Shown: positions 26,525 to 35,067 of the stretch, piece after piece | How the letters are laid out: each line of letters opens with the position of its first letter | How positions within the stretch are numbered: the stretch's first letter is position 1 | NCBI RefSeq assembly: GCF_001636425.1 | Contig: NZ_KV440953.1 | Coordinates: 880,847 to 944,846 of the forward strand | Reading direction: 5' to 3' | DNA from: Heyndrickxia acidicola | GTDB taxonomy: Bacteria > Bacillota > Bacilli > Bacillales > Bacillaceae_C | Length of the DNA stretch: 64,000 bases | The notes under the pieces: model-generated | What the model saw: only the letters and a program-made list of their open reading frames with translations | Told to the model about the DNA's origin: nothing | The model's database searches: none | Made by a program: the position numbers and the translations under genes

Positions 26525-26697
26525 TAATCTTAACCTCCTTCCAGTTTATTTTTATTCTTTCCTACTTGCAGAATAGAATAGGTGCCTTTTCTTGGAGAGA
26601 GATGAAACTTTTAATGAACATAAAGAAGAGCTAAAAGGTAAAAATTATAAGTGGGCAGGACTAAAGTTCTCCTAATTGCTAAAAGGATGTGCTGAAA

Positions 26698-27228
26698 ATG
26701 GATAAATGGTTATCGATGTTTAGCAATAGAAACCCCTTTTTAAGCCTTTTTCAAAAGAAAAAAAACAATACCAGCGGAATGGTATGGGCATCCATTGCAG
26801 GCATGATGATTGGGGCTTTTCTGTTCGGTAATAAAAATCGCAGTGAAAAGAGAACTTCACAAGCTACAGGAATTTCCAATATGCTAAACAAAATTCCTCA
26901 AATGGCAAATATGAAAAGAAGTACCTCCCAGGCAACAAAGGAGCCAGGAAATGAACAAGGTCATGTAGCTCCTAAAAAAAATACAAATGCCGGTGAAAAT
27001 CTGGCCAATATGTTCAAAAACATTCCACAGTTGTCAAAAATGGCAGATATGCCAGAGCTTTCAAAAGAATTGGGGATTACAACCAAATCCACAGCTCCGT
27101 CTCATCAAGCAAGAAATAACGAACCGAATGTAAAGGAAATGCTGGATAAGGACCCGAAATTAGCAGAAATGGCAGAAGAAATTACGGGCTCTCCAAAGAC
27201 AAAATCTTCTACCAGCAAAAAGCATTAA
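26698..27228 (+). CDS. hypothetical low-complexity protein with one membrane helix
   Basis: This 176-residue protein has a single hydrophobic segment (about residues 26-44, MVWASIAGMMIGAFLFG). A long hydrophilic Lys/Asn/Gln/Met-rich region follows, with near-repeats of MLNKIPQMANM and MFKNIPQLSKM. GTG 26689 is in frame, but AAAGGATG spacing favours ATG 26698. The repeated amphipathic segments may be protein-interaction helices. No function can be assigned. Confidence 0.6.
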   Translation: MDKWLSMFSNRNPFLSLFQKKKNNTSGMVWASIAGMMIGAFLFGNKNRSEKRTSQATGISNMLNKIPQMANMKRSTSQATKEPGNEQGHVAPKKNTNAGENLANMFKNIPQLSKMADMPELSKELGITTKSTAPSHQARNNEPNVKEMLDKDPKLAEMAEEITGSPKTKSSTSKKH

Positions 27229-27257
27229 TCACTATTTTAATGCTTTAGCAGTCATTT

Positions 27258-27292
27258 CCATCTCATGACAGCATCATGAGATGGTTTTTTTG
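27258..27292 (+). terminator. rho-independent terminator
   Basis: The perfect arms CCATCTCATG and CATGAGATGG are followed by seven T. Confidence 0.92.
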
Positions 27293-27344
27293 ATTCTTCA
27301 TTAGGGAAGAATAATAGTAATTCGATACAAGGGGAAATGCTGAA

Positions 27345-28163
27345 ATGAAACTGACACACGAAGAAAGAATTGAATTGCATGGTTTTAACAATCTGACAAA
27401 ATCCCTTAGCTTTAATATGTTTGATATTTGTTATACAAAAACAAAAGAGGAAAGGGAAGCCTATATTGAATACATAGATGATCGGTACAACGCTGAGCGT
27501 TTGACAAAAATCTTAACGGATGTATCCGATATTATTGGTGCACATGTATTAAATATTGCTAAGCAAGACTATGTGCCTCAAGGTGCCAGTGTCACCGTAC
27601 TTGTATCTGAGGGGCCAGTTGTAGAAGTTCCTACAGAATCATTTACAGAATCCCCAGGGCCTCTTCCGGATTCTGTGGTCATGCAGCTGGATAAAAGCCA
27701 TATTACAGTTCATACTTATCCTGAATATCATCCTTATGAAGGAATAAGCACATTCAGGGCGGATATTGACGTTTCTACATGTGGTGAAATTTCACCACTA
27801 AAAGCTTTAAATTATCTTATCCATTCCTTTGATACGGATATCATGACGATAGATTACCGAGTACGCGGCTTTACACGGGATATCAAAGGAAGAAAGCTTT
27901 TCATCGACCATGATATTCATTCTATTCAAAACTATATCCCTGAAAATATAAAAGAAGCTTATGACATGATTGATGTAAATATTTATCAAGAACATATATT
28001 CCATACAAAGTGTAAATTGAAGGAATTTGATTTAAATAATTATCTTTTTGGCTACTCAAAGAACATACTAAACGAGGACGAGCAGGAACAAATTACAGAA
28101 AGGCTTCAAATGGAGATGGACGAAATTTTTTATGGGAAGAATATACGAAATGATAAGGAATAA
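27345..28163 (+). CDS. speD: S-adenosylmethionine decarboxylase proenzyme, long E. coli type
   Basis: This 272-residue SpeD makes the aminopropyl donor for spermidine. The self-cleavage site is Lys117-Ser118 in [13 protein letters not shown], and cleavage would create the pyruvoyl group on the alpha chain. The length and sequence match the E. coli class rather than the 126-residue SpeD of B. subtilis. ATG follows AAGGGGAA. A terminator lies before and after, so it is monocistronic. Confidence 0.9.
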   Translation: MKLTHEERIELHGFNNLTKSLSFNMFDICYTKTKEEREAYIEYIDDRYNAERLTKILTDVSDIIGAHVLNIAKQDYVPQGASVTVLVSEGPVVEVPTESFTESPGPLPDSVVMQLDKSHITVHTYPEYHPYEGISTFRADIDVSTCGEISPLKALNYLIHSFDTDIMTIDYRVRGFTRDIKGRKLFIDHDIHSIQNYIPENIKEAYDMIDVNIYQEHIFHTKCKLKEFDLNNYLFGYSKNILNEDEQEQITERLQMEMDEIFYGKNIRNDKE

Positions 28164-28170
28164 TTCAAAT

Positions 28171-28196
28171 AGCGTTTCTCTAGAGAAGCGCTTTTG
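28171..28196 (+). terminator. terminator of speD
   Basis: AGCGTTTCTC pairs with GAGAAGCGCT (9 of 10) and is followed by TTTT. Confidence 0.75.
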
Positions 28197-28356
28197 TCAT
28201 GCTTATTTTTGTGTTTCTTTTGTTAAAACCCAATATTGATTTTAAAAGTGTATTGTGATGTTTAACCTGCCAGTGAAAAGCAAAAGCCAAATGGGAACGA
28301 ACAAAGCCATTAAATAATACAAACTAGAACCGCTCTTAGAAATGGGTTTATGATAC

Positions 28357-28396
28357 ATTAAGAAAGATTACGAAAGATTAAGAAAGATTACGAAAT
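28357..28396 (+). repeat. tandem duplication of a 20-bp unit upstream of brfA
   Basis: A 20-bp unit containing ATTAAGAAAGATTACGAAA occurs twice in direct tandem, immediately before TTAAAAT, a possible -10 element for brfA. Confidence 0.7.
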
Positions 28397-28438
28397 GTGT
28401 TAAAATGATTAGACAATATGTATAAGAGGTGAGTAAAG

Positions 28439-28669
28439 ATGGCAAAAAGCAAAGTGAAAAAAAGTCGAAACAAGTTAGAACGTGAAGGAGTAAGAAATCC
28501 CGAGTTAAATCGAGGCATATTTGCAATGGCAGATATGAGGACCCGGACTACAAAAACAAAAAAAGACAAAATGAACCAAATTAAATACAAAAACCGGCTA
28601 TTTGATCATTCAGGTGATGGATCAAATAGCCCTTTTTTTATCGTTTACCAGGAAATGATAAAATGCTAA
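28439..28669 (+). CDS. brfA: ribosome rescue factor BrfA (YqkK-like) with an internal terminator
   Basis: This small, very basic protein of up to 76 residues begins MAKSKVKKSRNKLEREG and continues with PELNRG and TRTTKTKKDKMNQ, the pattern of B. subtilis YqkK/BrfA. BrfA recruits RF2 to stalled ribosomes as a backup to tmRNA. A strong intrinsic terminator lies inside the ORF at codons 53-67, before the TAA at 28667-28669. Most transcripts should therefore lack a stop codon and the product be tagged by tmRNA. B. subtilis brfA is controlled this way, as I recall. The RBS is AAGAGGTGAG. Confidence 0.8.
   Translation: MAKSKVKKSRNKLEREGVRNPELNRGIFAMADMRTRTTKTKKDKMNQIKYKNRLFDHSGDGSNSPFFIVYQEMIKC
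28596..28640 (+). terminator. intrinsic terminator embedded in the brfA ORF
   Basis: GGCTATTTGATC (28596-28607) pairs perfectly with GATCAAATAGCC (28620-28631) and is followed by seven T. It is 27 bases upstream of the in-frame stop codon. Confidence 0.92.
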
Positions 28670-28789
28670 ACCTGGGGATTTTTTCTTGTCCAGTTCTTGT
28701 CGCCAATAAGCAGGAGCCTTGCTCTTTTCTTGCATGGTACCGTTAATTTTCTATATTGCTAACTGCTCGTATTTTAATTCATTCTTGTA

Positions 28790-28885
28790 GGCTGTTTTTG
28801 CATAGAGTTGCTTTCGCAAAAGTGTTATATCCCTATAAAGTGAGTCATCGTGGCATCTTTTCGTCTAAAGTCATTTAGTTTGCAA
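28790..28885 (+). repeat. repeat family B fragment joined to a family A fragment
   Basis: GGCTGTTTTTGCATAG and CGTGGCATCTTTTCGTC match the left half of family B. Just upstream, 28742-28786 (GTTAATTTTCTATATTGC, AACTGCTCG) matches the left part of family A, suggesting one element landed in the other. Confidence 0.6.
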
Positions 28886-28982
28886 GCTAATTCCTGTGCA
28901 TCTTAGATACATTGTTACAACTAGCGCATGACAGATTGATATCCCAGTCATAGTACAAGCCCAATGGTGGTGTGAATCCAAA

Positions 28983-29108
28983 GTTGATTGCAGTGAAGGC
29001 ACAAGACTCCTGCGGGATCAGCGTGTAAGGGAAGACCCCGCAGGAGCTTGCGACGAGGAGGCTTCCCTACAGCCCCGCGGAAAGCGAGTACCTGCAATTA
29101 AATCAACC
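28983..29108 (+). repeat. GC-rich palindromic repeat (family C)
   Basis: It is bounded by GTTGATTGCAG and CTGCAATTAAATCAAC. It contains GACTCCTGCGGGATCAGCG, ACCCCGCAGGAGCTTGCGAC, GAGGAGGCT and CCCCGCGGAAAGCGAG. The base composition is far richer in G+C than the surroundings. I recall elements of this type as abundant in many Bacillaceae genomes. Confidence 0.8.
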
Positions 29109-29245
29109 AGCAGGAAGAAAAGAACAATTTAAAAACCTGGTACAGTGAGCATATTTTCCTAAAAGCTTAGGTAGATAGCTGACACATTTTTTAGGGAATA
29201 CTAAAAGCTAGTAATCATAAACCTGCAATGAAAGGAGTAATACCA

Positions 29246-29566
29246 ATGCCAAGGAAAGCCATTCCCATTAATGAGTTAACAGACAAAGAAAAAAATCATT
29301 CTACACCAAATAAAGAAAACAAAAATTCAATCGGCGACTTGAATCGTATGCTAGCTTCTGTGTTGGACTACATATCAGATGACGACGTAGAAGAAATAGA
29401 CATGGAATATTTACTCGATCATACAGAAGGATTGCGAGAATGGTGGGAAGAGTATAGGGAAAGCAATAGAAAATTAATTGAAAAAGAAATTAAAGAATCT
29501 TTGAGTGAATTGCCTCTTAAAGACCTAGAAAAAATCAGGAATCAAATTAAAGAAAACAATAAATGA
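29246..29566 (+). CDS. hypothetical charged 106-residue protein
   Basis: The protein is rich in Glu and Lys, with an acidic centre (DDDVEEIDMEYLLDHTEGLREWWEEY) and a C-terminal helix likely to form a coiled coil. AAAGGAG precedes ATG 29246, and the earlier in-frame ATG 29228 lies upstream of that motif. It has no membrane segment and no recognised domain. It is monocistronic. Confidence 0.55.
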   Translation: MPRKAIPINELTDKEKNHSTPNKENKNSIGDLNRMLASVLDYISDDDVEEIDMEYLLDHTEGLREWWEEYRESNRKLIEKEIKESLSELPLKDLEKIRNQIKENNK

Positions 29567-29742
29567 ACAAACATCCTATAAATAACGATAGTAAATACTA
29601 TGTATGCAATAATATAACCATTTTTTTAAAAGCTTATAGTAGAAGAAAAGACGAAGGCCTTATAACACATAGTCTCCCAGGTCATTTTTAAATATTTGTA
29701 GTTAATGAATTCTGTTTTTTTATCTCAAATTTTGCCACTTCC

Positions 29743-29820
29743 TTTTCACACGCCTTGATGGTCAACTTAAACTAAGGAGCTATAAACCGAACAGTTATTA
29801 ACATCTAAATTTAACAAACC
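29743..29820 (-). repeat. repeat family A, partial inverted copy
   Basis: CTTTTCACACGCC and CAGTTATTAACATCTAAATT, then TAACAAACC, match the reverse complement of one half of the 2992-3122 copy. The rest of 29567-29918 has a weak CTAACCCCC/GGGGGTTAG hairpin at 29872-29896. Confidence 0.55.
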
Positions 29821-29918
29821 TTTGAAATTAGGATCAAAGCCAGAAGTCATGCTATAATGTCTACCAATTAACTAACCCCCGCCATTCGGGGGTTAGCATG
29901 CTAAAAAATATCATTTCA

Positions 29919-30203
29919 TTACTGATGAGTTCCAGGATGAGTACCATAACCTGTATGAGTACCATAACCTGTATGTCCGGTATGATATCCTGTATGCCCA
30001 GTATGGCCCATAGGCCCAGTATGGCCCATATGCCCAGTATGGCCCATATGCCCAGTATGGCCCATATGCCCAGTGTGGTAGCCTGTATGGCCAGTGTGAT
30101 GATAGCCTGTGTGGCCATGATGATGATGGTGGTGATGGTAATGGTGATGATGAGTATGGTGATGAGACTGATGTCCGCCTTGCATTTGTCTGGAATCTGC
30201 CAA
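29919..30203 (-). CDS. His/Gly/Thr-rich tandem-repeat protein, probable spore surface protein
   Basis: This 94-residue protein is almost entirely His, Gly and Thr. It has a polyhistidine block near residues 15-30, then tandem GHTGHM and GHTGYHT units encoded by an 18-bp repeat (about 29997-30075). In-frame GTG 30212 overlaps the Shine-Dalgarno AGGAGTGAG, so TTG 30203 is more likely. Two sigma-K-like -10 sequences lie upstream, which suggests late mother-cell expression and a coat or crust location. The His content also suits Zn, Ni or Cu binding. The role is inferred, and no named family was recognised. Confidence 0.6.
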   Translation of the reverse strand: MADSRQMQGGHQSHHHTHHHHYHHHHHHHGHTGYHHTGHTGYHTGHMGHTGHMGHTGHMGHTGPMGHTGHTGYHTGHTGYGTHTGYGTHPGTHQ

Positions 30204-30233
30204 TTGACTCACTCCTAATTTTTATTTTCAGGA

Positions 30234-30277
30234 TAGTGTATGTGGCCACTAGGGAAAGGTTTGGACTATAGTGTATG
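30234..30277 (-). promoter_or_regulatory. two sigma-K-like promoters for the His-rich gene
   Basis: On the minus strand CATACACTA (consensus CATANNNTA) occurs at 30242-30234 and again at 30277-30269. The proximal box has an AACC -35-like element 16 bases upstream (30262-30259). The spacer 30278-30533 has no other feature. Confidence 0.5.
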
Positions 30278-30533
30278 TTTTTCATCTTTTTAAGTGCAGG
30301 ATCTTAAAACAGGTACCATAATTTACATACTATGATTGCAGCTAATGAGCTTGACAGACTTCATAATAATCCAAATATGTTGTGCCCCTTTTGGAATCAC
30401 TTAGTCTTTATTTCTCACATTCATAAAAGATGGAATACATTCAAACCTGCGAAGCTGTTACATCCTCATGAAAATGTGAAAAAAGAGAGTATAATAAAAA
30501 TATAGAGAGATAAATGAAAGGGGAGACGGAAGA

Positions 30534-31115
30534 ATGACAAAGATTTGCTTAATTCGCCATGGCGAAACAGAATGGAATGCAACTGGAAGGATACAGGGGA
30601 GTACTGACATTCCTCTTAATGAAAAAGGGATGGAACAAGCGGGAAAATGCCGGGATGCTTTGAAAGCAGGCGAATGGGATGTAATCATTACAAGTCCTTT
30701 GACCAGGGCAAAGCAGACAGCAACAATCATAAATGAGGCTTTGGGTATGGAGATTGTAGAGATGGAATACTTTGCGGAACGCTATTTTGGGGATGCAGAG
30801 GGAATGACACTCCAAGAAAGAATGGTCCATTATCCGACAAGAGAGTATCCAAATCAGGAAGATAGCCTGTCTTTTTCAAAAAGAGTTGTAGAGGGAATGA
30901 ATAAAATTAACGAAAACTTTAAGGATAAAAGAGTTTTACTTGTCGCTCATGGTGCAGTAATCCACCGAATTTTAACTGAGCTTTCGGAAGGGCGTTTTCA
31001 AACAGTCAGCCATCTAAACAATGCTTGCTTTAGTCATGTTCATTATAGAGATAACAAGTGGAATATTATAGAGTACAACAATATTGAACATTTGGAATTT
31101 ACATCGGAAAAATAA
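30534..31115 (+). CDS. phoE: histidine phosphatase family protein (PhoE/YhfR-like)
   Basis: This 193-residue phosphoglycerate-mutase-like phosphatase has the same length as Bacillus PhoE (YhfR). The phospho-acceptor motif is LIRHGETEWN (His9). SPLTRAKQTA supplies the second Arg, ERYFGDAEGM carries the acid region, and VAHGAVIHRIL supplies the second catalytic His. AAGGGGAG precedes the ATG. Substrates of such broad-specificity phosphatases cannot be deduced from sequence. Confidence 0.82.
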   Translation: MTKICLIRHGETEWNATGRIQGSTDIPLNEKGMEQAGKCRDALKAGEWDVIITSPLTRAKQTATIINEALGMEIVEMEYFAERYFGDAEGMTLQERMVHYPTREYPNQEDSLSFSKRVVEGMNKINENFKDKRVLLVAHGAVIHRILTELSEGRFQTVSHLNNACFSHVHYRDNKWNIIEYNNIEHLEFTSEK

Positions 31116-31253
31116 TCATGTCACTTCATAGCCTAGACAAAAAAATGAAGGAGTCTCTCCTAGATGCTCCATTACATTCTTGACAGGATAATAATATATT
31201 AATATAGTTTGATTTGTAATGTTTTTGTAAATTCAGATTTAGGAAGTGAAGAA

Positions 31254-32462
31254 ATGGCAAGTGATTCAGGTACACAAGCAGATTCGATTAAACTGCAGCC
31301 TATAAACCGCCGGGCTGTTTTTACGTTTAGCGGAACCCATTTTTTGAATGATTTAGTAACAACAGGGATTGTCCCTGCCTTAATTGTTTTGTACAAACAT
31401 GCTCTTCATCTCAATTATACTCAGTCTACTCTAATTGTTCTTATTTCATATCTTACCTCTTCAGTTTCACAGCCATTTTTTGGTGTCATAACAGACCGCA
31501 GGCCACGGGTATGGTTGTTTAGCGCAGGTGTTTTTCTATCCATAACCGGCTTGGCTTTGACAGGTATTGCCCCGTCCTTTAACTGGCTCTTAGTGTTTAT
31601 TGCTCTTTCGGGACTAGGGTCAGGAGCTTTCCATCCAGAAGCCTCGCGTGGGACACATCTTGCTTCAGGACAAAAAAAAGGAACGGCTCAGGCAATATTC
31701 CAGGTTGGAGGAAATGCCGGCCAGGCTTTCGGGCCATTAATGATCCCTCTATTTCTTGTCCATACCGGGCTGCATGGTCTTATATGGTTCCTTGTGCTTG
31801 CTTTCCTGTCCATTCCTTTAACCGTACAACTGTTGCGTTGGATGGGGGATAGGGTAAAAGAAACGGCATTAAAGAAAAAGGAAATTCCCGGCGAAAACCA
31901 CATATTGGGGGTTGTACTGTTATGCGGTGTTATTATTCTGCGCTCCTGGTGCCAAATAGGTGTAGTCGTATTTTTGCCTTTTTATTTAAAGCACTTATCA
32001 ATCGGGGCCTCGGAGACGCTGAATTTCATTTTCGTTGGGGCAGGTGCAATTGGAACATTTTTAGGAGGGATTTGGTCGGATAGATTGGGTATGAAGAAAT
32101 TGCTTATCGTTTCATTATTCCTAGCAACTCCGTTCGCCTTTCTTTTCCCGCATCTTCATGGTTTTCTTTCTGTACTTGACTTATTGTTTTTTGGTTTTTG
32201 TGTACTTTCCTCGTTTTCTGTCGGGGTTGTGTACATGCAGCTTTTACTGCCGAGAAACGTAGCAGTAGCATCGGGTCTCGCAATTGGCTTTGGTGTTGGT
32301 GCTGGGGGAATCGGCTCAGTATTAATGGGAAGTATTTCAGATGCATTTGGTGTTTCAACAGTATTTACCATTCTATCATTTCTTCCTTTCATTGCTGCTA
32401 TTTTTGCAGTCTTTTTACCTAGTGACAGGGTAAGACTCGCGGCTAGGGTGAAACATAAATAA
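31254..32462 (+). CDS. MFS transporter, Fsr (fosmidomycin resistance)-like
   Basis: This 402-residue major facilitator transporter has 12 predicted membrane helices. TDRRPRVWLF matches the loop 2-3 MFS motif. GGNAGQAFGPL, FLGGIWSDRLGMKK and GFGVGAGGIGSVLMG are typical of Fsr-type drug exporters. A frame opening at 31209 is discounted because AGGAAGTG at 31241-31248 places the start at ATG 31254. The stop codon overlaps the first arm of the terminator. The actual substrate is unknown. Confidence 0.8.
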   Translation: MASDSGTQADSIKLQPINRRAVFTFSGTHFLNDLVTTGIVPALIVLYKHALHLNYTQSTLIVLISYLTSSVSQPFFGVITDRRPRVWLFSAGVFLSITGLALTGIAPSFNWLLVFIALSGLGSGAFHPEASRGTHLASGQKKGTAQAIFQVGGNAGQAFGPLMIPLFLVHTGLHGLIWFLVLAFLSIPLTVQLLRWMGDRVKETALKKKEIPGENHILGVVLLCGVIILRSWCQIGVVVFLPFYLKHLSIGASETLNFIFVGAGAIGTFLGGIWSDRLGMKKLLIVSLFLATPFAFLFPHLHGFLSVLDLLFFGFCVLSSFSVGVVYMQLLLPRNVAVASGLAIGFGVGAGGIGSVLMGSISDAFGVSTVFTILSFLPFIAAIFAVFLPSDRVRLAARVKHK

Positions 32463-32500
32463 CCAAAAAGACCTCGTAGATATGTGGTCTTTTTGGTTAT
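32461..32500 (+). terminator. rho-independent terminator
   Basis: The perfect arms AACCAAAAAGACC and GGTCTTTTTGGTT flank a 12-base loop. Confidence 0.88.
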
Positions 32501-32578
32501 TCTGAAATTATGGTTTGGTTGTTCTCGTGACTAAATGATATAATGAACAGTATTTAATTTATATAGCATGGAGGAAAT

Positions 32579-33061
32579 ATGTTAACTTTCGAGCAAAAAA
32601 TGGCGATCATCGAATCGTTTCATGAATTAGAAAAGAAAAATGTTTCACTTGGACGTATTAATTATCATTATGAAGACAGCGTATCCGATAAAAAAAATGT
32701 TATCTATCATCTTCATCCAAATGGCAACGGATTTGTATATGCTGAAAAAATTGATGAATATGGCTATCGGACAGACGGTAAGGGTATGATTAATATCCGT
32801 GAATTCTCAGAGCAGGAACTGAGGAATATGATTTCAAAATCCATAGCATCGCTCAAGGAAAATGCAAAGGAAGAAGCAGCTATTATTGACGGCAATGTAG
32901 AAGAACGCTGGATGAATGAAGATGGCCATACCTTGATTTTGTTAGAAGAAGACGACATGTGGAATGTGTATGCCGGATTGAATTTAGACGGTACATTTCC
33001 ATCCTATAATGAAGCAAAACAATATCTTATGGAAGAAGGCTTTTCACTTTTAAGAAAGTAA
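32579..33061 (+). CDS. conserved hypothetical protein, 160 residues
   Basis: This soluble acidic protein has a well-formed RBS (GGAGG) before the ATG. Features are YHLHPNGNGFVYAEKIDEYGY in the N-terminal half and ILLEEDDMWNVYAGLNLDGTFPSYNEAKQYLMEEGF at the C-terminus, the latter resembling a small beta domain with a terminal helix. I do not recognise a family with a known function. It is monocistronic between terminators. Confidence 0.65.
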   Translation: MLTFEQKMAIIESFHELEKKNVSLGRINYHYEDSVSDKKNVIYHLHPNGNGFVYAEKIDEYGYRTDGKGMINIREFSEQELRNMISKSIASLKENAKEEAAIIDGNVEERWMNEDGHTLILLEEDDMWNVYAGLNLDGTFPSYNEAKQYLMEEGFSLLRK

Positions 33062-33081
33062 TGGCATGGTTCTCAAACAAA

Positions 33082-33118
33082 AAACTAAGCTGCTGACAAG
33101 CTGCTTAGTTTTTTTATT
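33082..33118 (+). terminator. rho-independent terminator
   Basis: AAACTAAGC pairs with GCTTAGTTT across a 12-base loop and is followed by a T run. It lies between convergent genes. Confidence 0.85.
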
Positions 33119-33146
33119 TTATGAAAGAAAGGAATAGGGAACAGCA

Positions 33147-34391
33147 TTATCTGCTTCTGCTTTTTCTTCCGTTTGATCGCTCAGAGAATTTATTTGTTTT
33201 TTTCTTTTTATTTGCCACAGCGGGCTTTGCCTTTGCAGTGTGTTTTTTAACAGCCTTTTCTGTATTCCGCTCAGACAATTCTTCTCCTGATATCCTTTTT
33301 CTTGTCAATTTCATTTGAATTCCTTTTTCTATTGCCTGTAATTCATTCATGTCCTTAGGTGCAGCAAAGGTAATGGCAATACCAGCTTCACCTGCACGGC
33401 CGGTTCTTCCAATGCGGTGGACGTAACTGTCAGTATCCTCTGGAATATCATAATTAAAGACATGTGTAACACCTTCAACATCCAGGCCTCTGGCAGCTAC
33501 ATCCGTAGCCACAAGATACTGTAACTCAGCCTTTCTAAAGCGCTCCATAACCTTTTCGCGTTTGCCCTGTGAAAGATCGCCATGTAACTCATCCGAATTC
33601 AAGCCCATCGAAACGAGAGCATCATTTAACTTTGAAACCCTCCTTTTTGTACGGCAAAAAATTACAGCTAGAAAAGGTCTTTCTTCTTCAAGTACTTTAC
33701 AGAGATCTCCCTGCTTTGCCCTGTCAGTTGTTTCATATACAATCTGTTTGATATTCTTGACCGTGATCTGTTCTTCTTTTACCTTAATTAAAACGGGATT
33801 GTCCATATATTTTTTTGCTAAAGACTGGACCTTTTCATTAAATGTGGCAGAAAATAGCATGGTTTGACGGTTTTGGGGAACTTGATGAAGGATCGTTTCT
33901 ACTTCAGGCAAGAAGCCGATGTGGAGCATTTGGTCTGCTTCATCCAGAACAAGCATTTTTATTTCGGTAAGCTCAATCGTTCCGCGTTTTAAATGGTCTA
34001 TCAGCCTTCCGGGTGTGGCAACAGCAATGTGGACCGCTCCCTGCAGCTTTTTTATTTGCCTATCTACATCCTGTCCGCCATATACAGCCAATACAGAGAT
34101 CTGTTCTTCTTTTATTTTGTTAATTTCATGTGTGATTTGGATGGCTAATTCTCGTGTAGGACTTAATATAAGTGCCTGTAATTTATTTGAGCCCTCATCT
34201 ATCCTTTCAAGTATAGGAAGCAGGAAAGCAAGAGTTTTCCCTGTCCCTGTCTTAGCCTGTGCAAGTATATCTTTGCCTTCAAGCAATGGGGGAATAGCTT
34301 GATTCTGGATAGGAGTGGGTGAAAGCACACCCTGGCTTTGAAGTTTCTTGCTTAAATCTTTTCCGATACCCAGTTGTGTAAATTGTGTCAT
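33147..34391 (-). CDS. DEAD-box ATP-dependent RNA helicase
   Basis: This 414-residue DEAD-box helicase remodels RNA. Motifs are the N-terminal Q motif ([10 protein letters not shown]), motif I AKTGTGKT, Ia PTRELA, Ib [39 protein letters not shown] and [13 protein letters not shown] short basic tail rich in Lys, Arg and Ser (about residues 365-414) replaces any RNA-binding DbpA-type domain. It belongs to the CshA/YfmL group of Bacillus helicases, but which ortholog it is cannot be settled by eye. Confidence 0.9.
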   Translation of the reverse strand: MTQFTQLGIGKDLSKKLQSQGVLSPTPIQNQAIPPLLEGKDILAQAKTGTGKTLAFLLPILERIDEGSNKLQALILSPTRELAIQITHEINKIKEEQISVLAVYGGQDVDRQIKKLQGAVHIAVATPGRLIDHLKRGTIELTEIKMLVLDEADQMLHIGFLPEVETILHQVPQNRQTMLFSATFNEKVQSLAKKYMDNPVLIKVKEEQITVKNIKQIVYETTDRAKQGDLCKVLEEERPFLAVIFCRTKRRVSKLNDALVSMGLNSDELHGDLSQGKREKVMERFRKAELQYLVATDVAARGLDVEGVTHVFNYDIPEDTDSYVHRIGRTGRAGEAGIAITFAAPKDMNELQAIEKGIQMKLTRKRISGEELSERNTEKAVKKHTAKAKPAVANKKKKTNKFSERSNGRKSRSR

Positions 34392-34494
34392 TTAGGTTCA
34401 CTTCTTTCTTTACTTCTAAGGCTTTTTCAAATAAGGAAATTGGCTTGAGATTACCCTTAGATTTAATTGAATAGATACGTATTTATTGAAAAAT

Positions 34495-34593
34495 GTCTTG
34501 TTATAGGTCTCTGTTATTTTTAGCTTATTCTATTGAAAAAGCTGTTTTACATGCCTTTCAACAATTGTATGGTTACAGAGATATTAACAGAGC
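34495..34593 (-). repeat. repeat family A, inverted copy
   Basis: The reverse complement starts GCTCTGTTAATATC and ends with TATAACAAGAC. AGCTGTTTTACATGCC matches the family core. The spacer 34594-34857 shows no gene. Confidence 0.65.
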
Positions 34594-34857
34594 TGATTAA
34601 AGTAATCAGAGTGCAAAAAAGGTTTGCGTTTTTGTATTATACCCTTTAATAACATATTTTCCTATCCTTCTATTAGTGAAGAAGTTGAAAACGAATAGGA
34701 TTTTAGTATTTCACTGGCAGAATGAAGAGAAACTCTCAAATGATTGGCATCAAAAATGAATCCTGCTTGTAAGACATTCGTTAGTCGATAGACGCAGGAA
34801 CTGACAGAGATTACATGGGTTACATAATTTATTTTAAAAAATATTATCCTTTCCTTA

Positions 34858-34906
34858 GAAAAAGAGAAGCCCCTCCTGATACCACTCGAAGGGATTTCTC
34901 TTGCCT
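34858..34906 (-). terminator. terminator downstream of the aldehyde dehydrogenase pseudogene
   Basis: On the minus strand AAGAGAAATCCCTT pairs with AGGGGCTTCTCTT, and the T run continues (CTCTTTTTCT). Confidence 0.75.
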
Positions 34907-35067
34907 ATCATAAAACATAGATTTGTTGCATTATGGAGAACCGAAAGTCTCAATTTTACCGGTTATTACGGCATTTTTTAAGAGGCTTGTCCCTTCTTAT
35001 AATACAGAGTATGCTAATTTTCTGCATTTTTTAAGTCATTACAACAAGATTTTCGGTTAGAATCTAA

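Noticed and set aside
29985-30080. CRISPR-like array of short repeats
   Set aside because: The 18-bp units are contiguous with no spacers and stay in the frame of a His-rich protein, so they are coding repeats.
29898-30218. Met/Ser-rich plus-strand ORF
   Set aside because: It is antisense to the His-rich repeat gene, and its composition simply mirrors the GHTGHM repeat. It has no promoter support.
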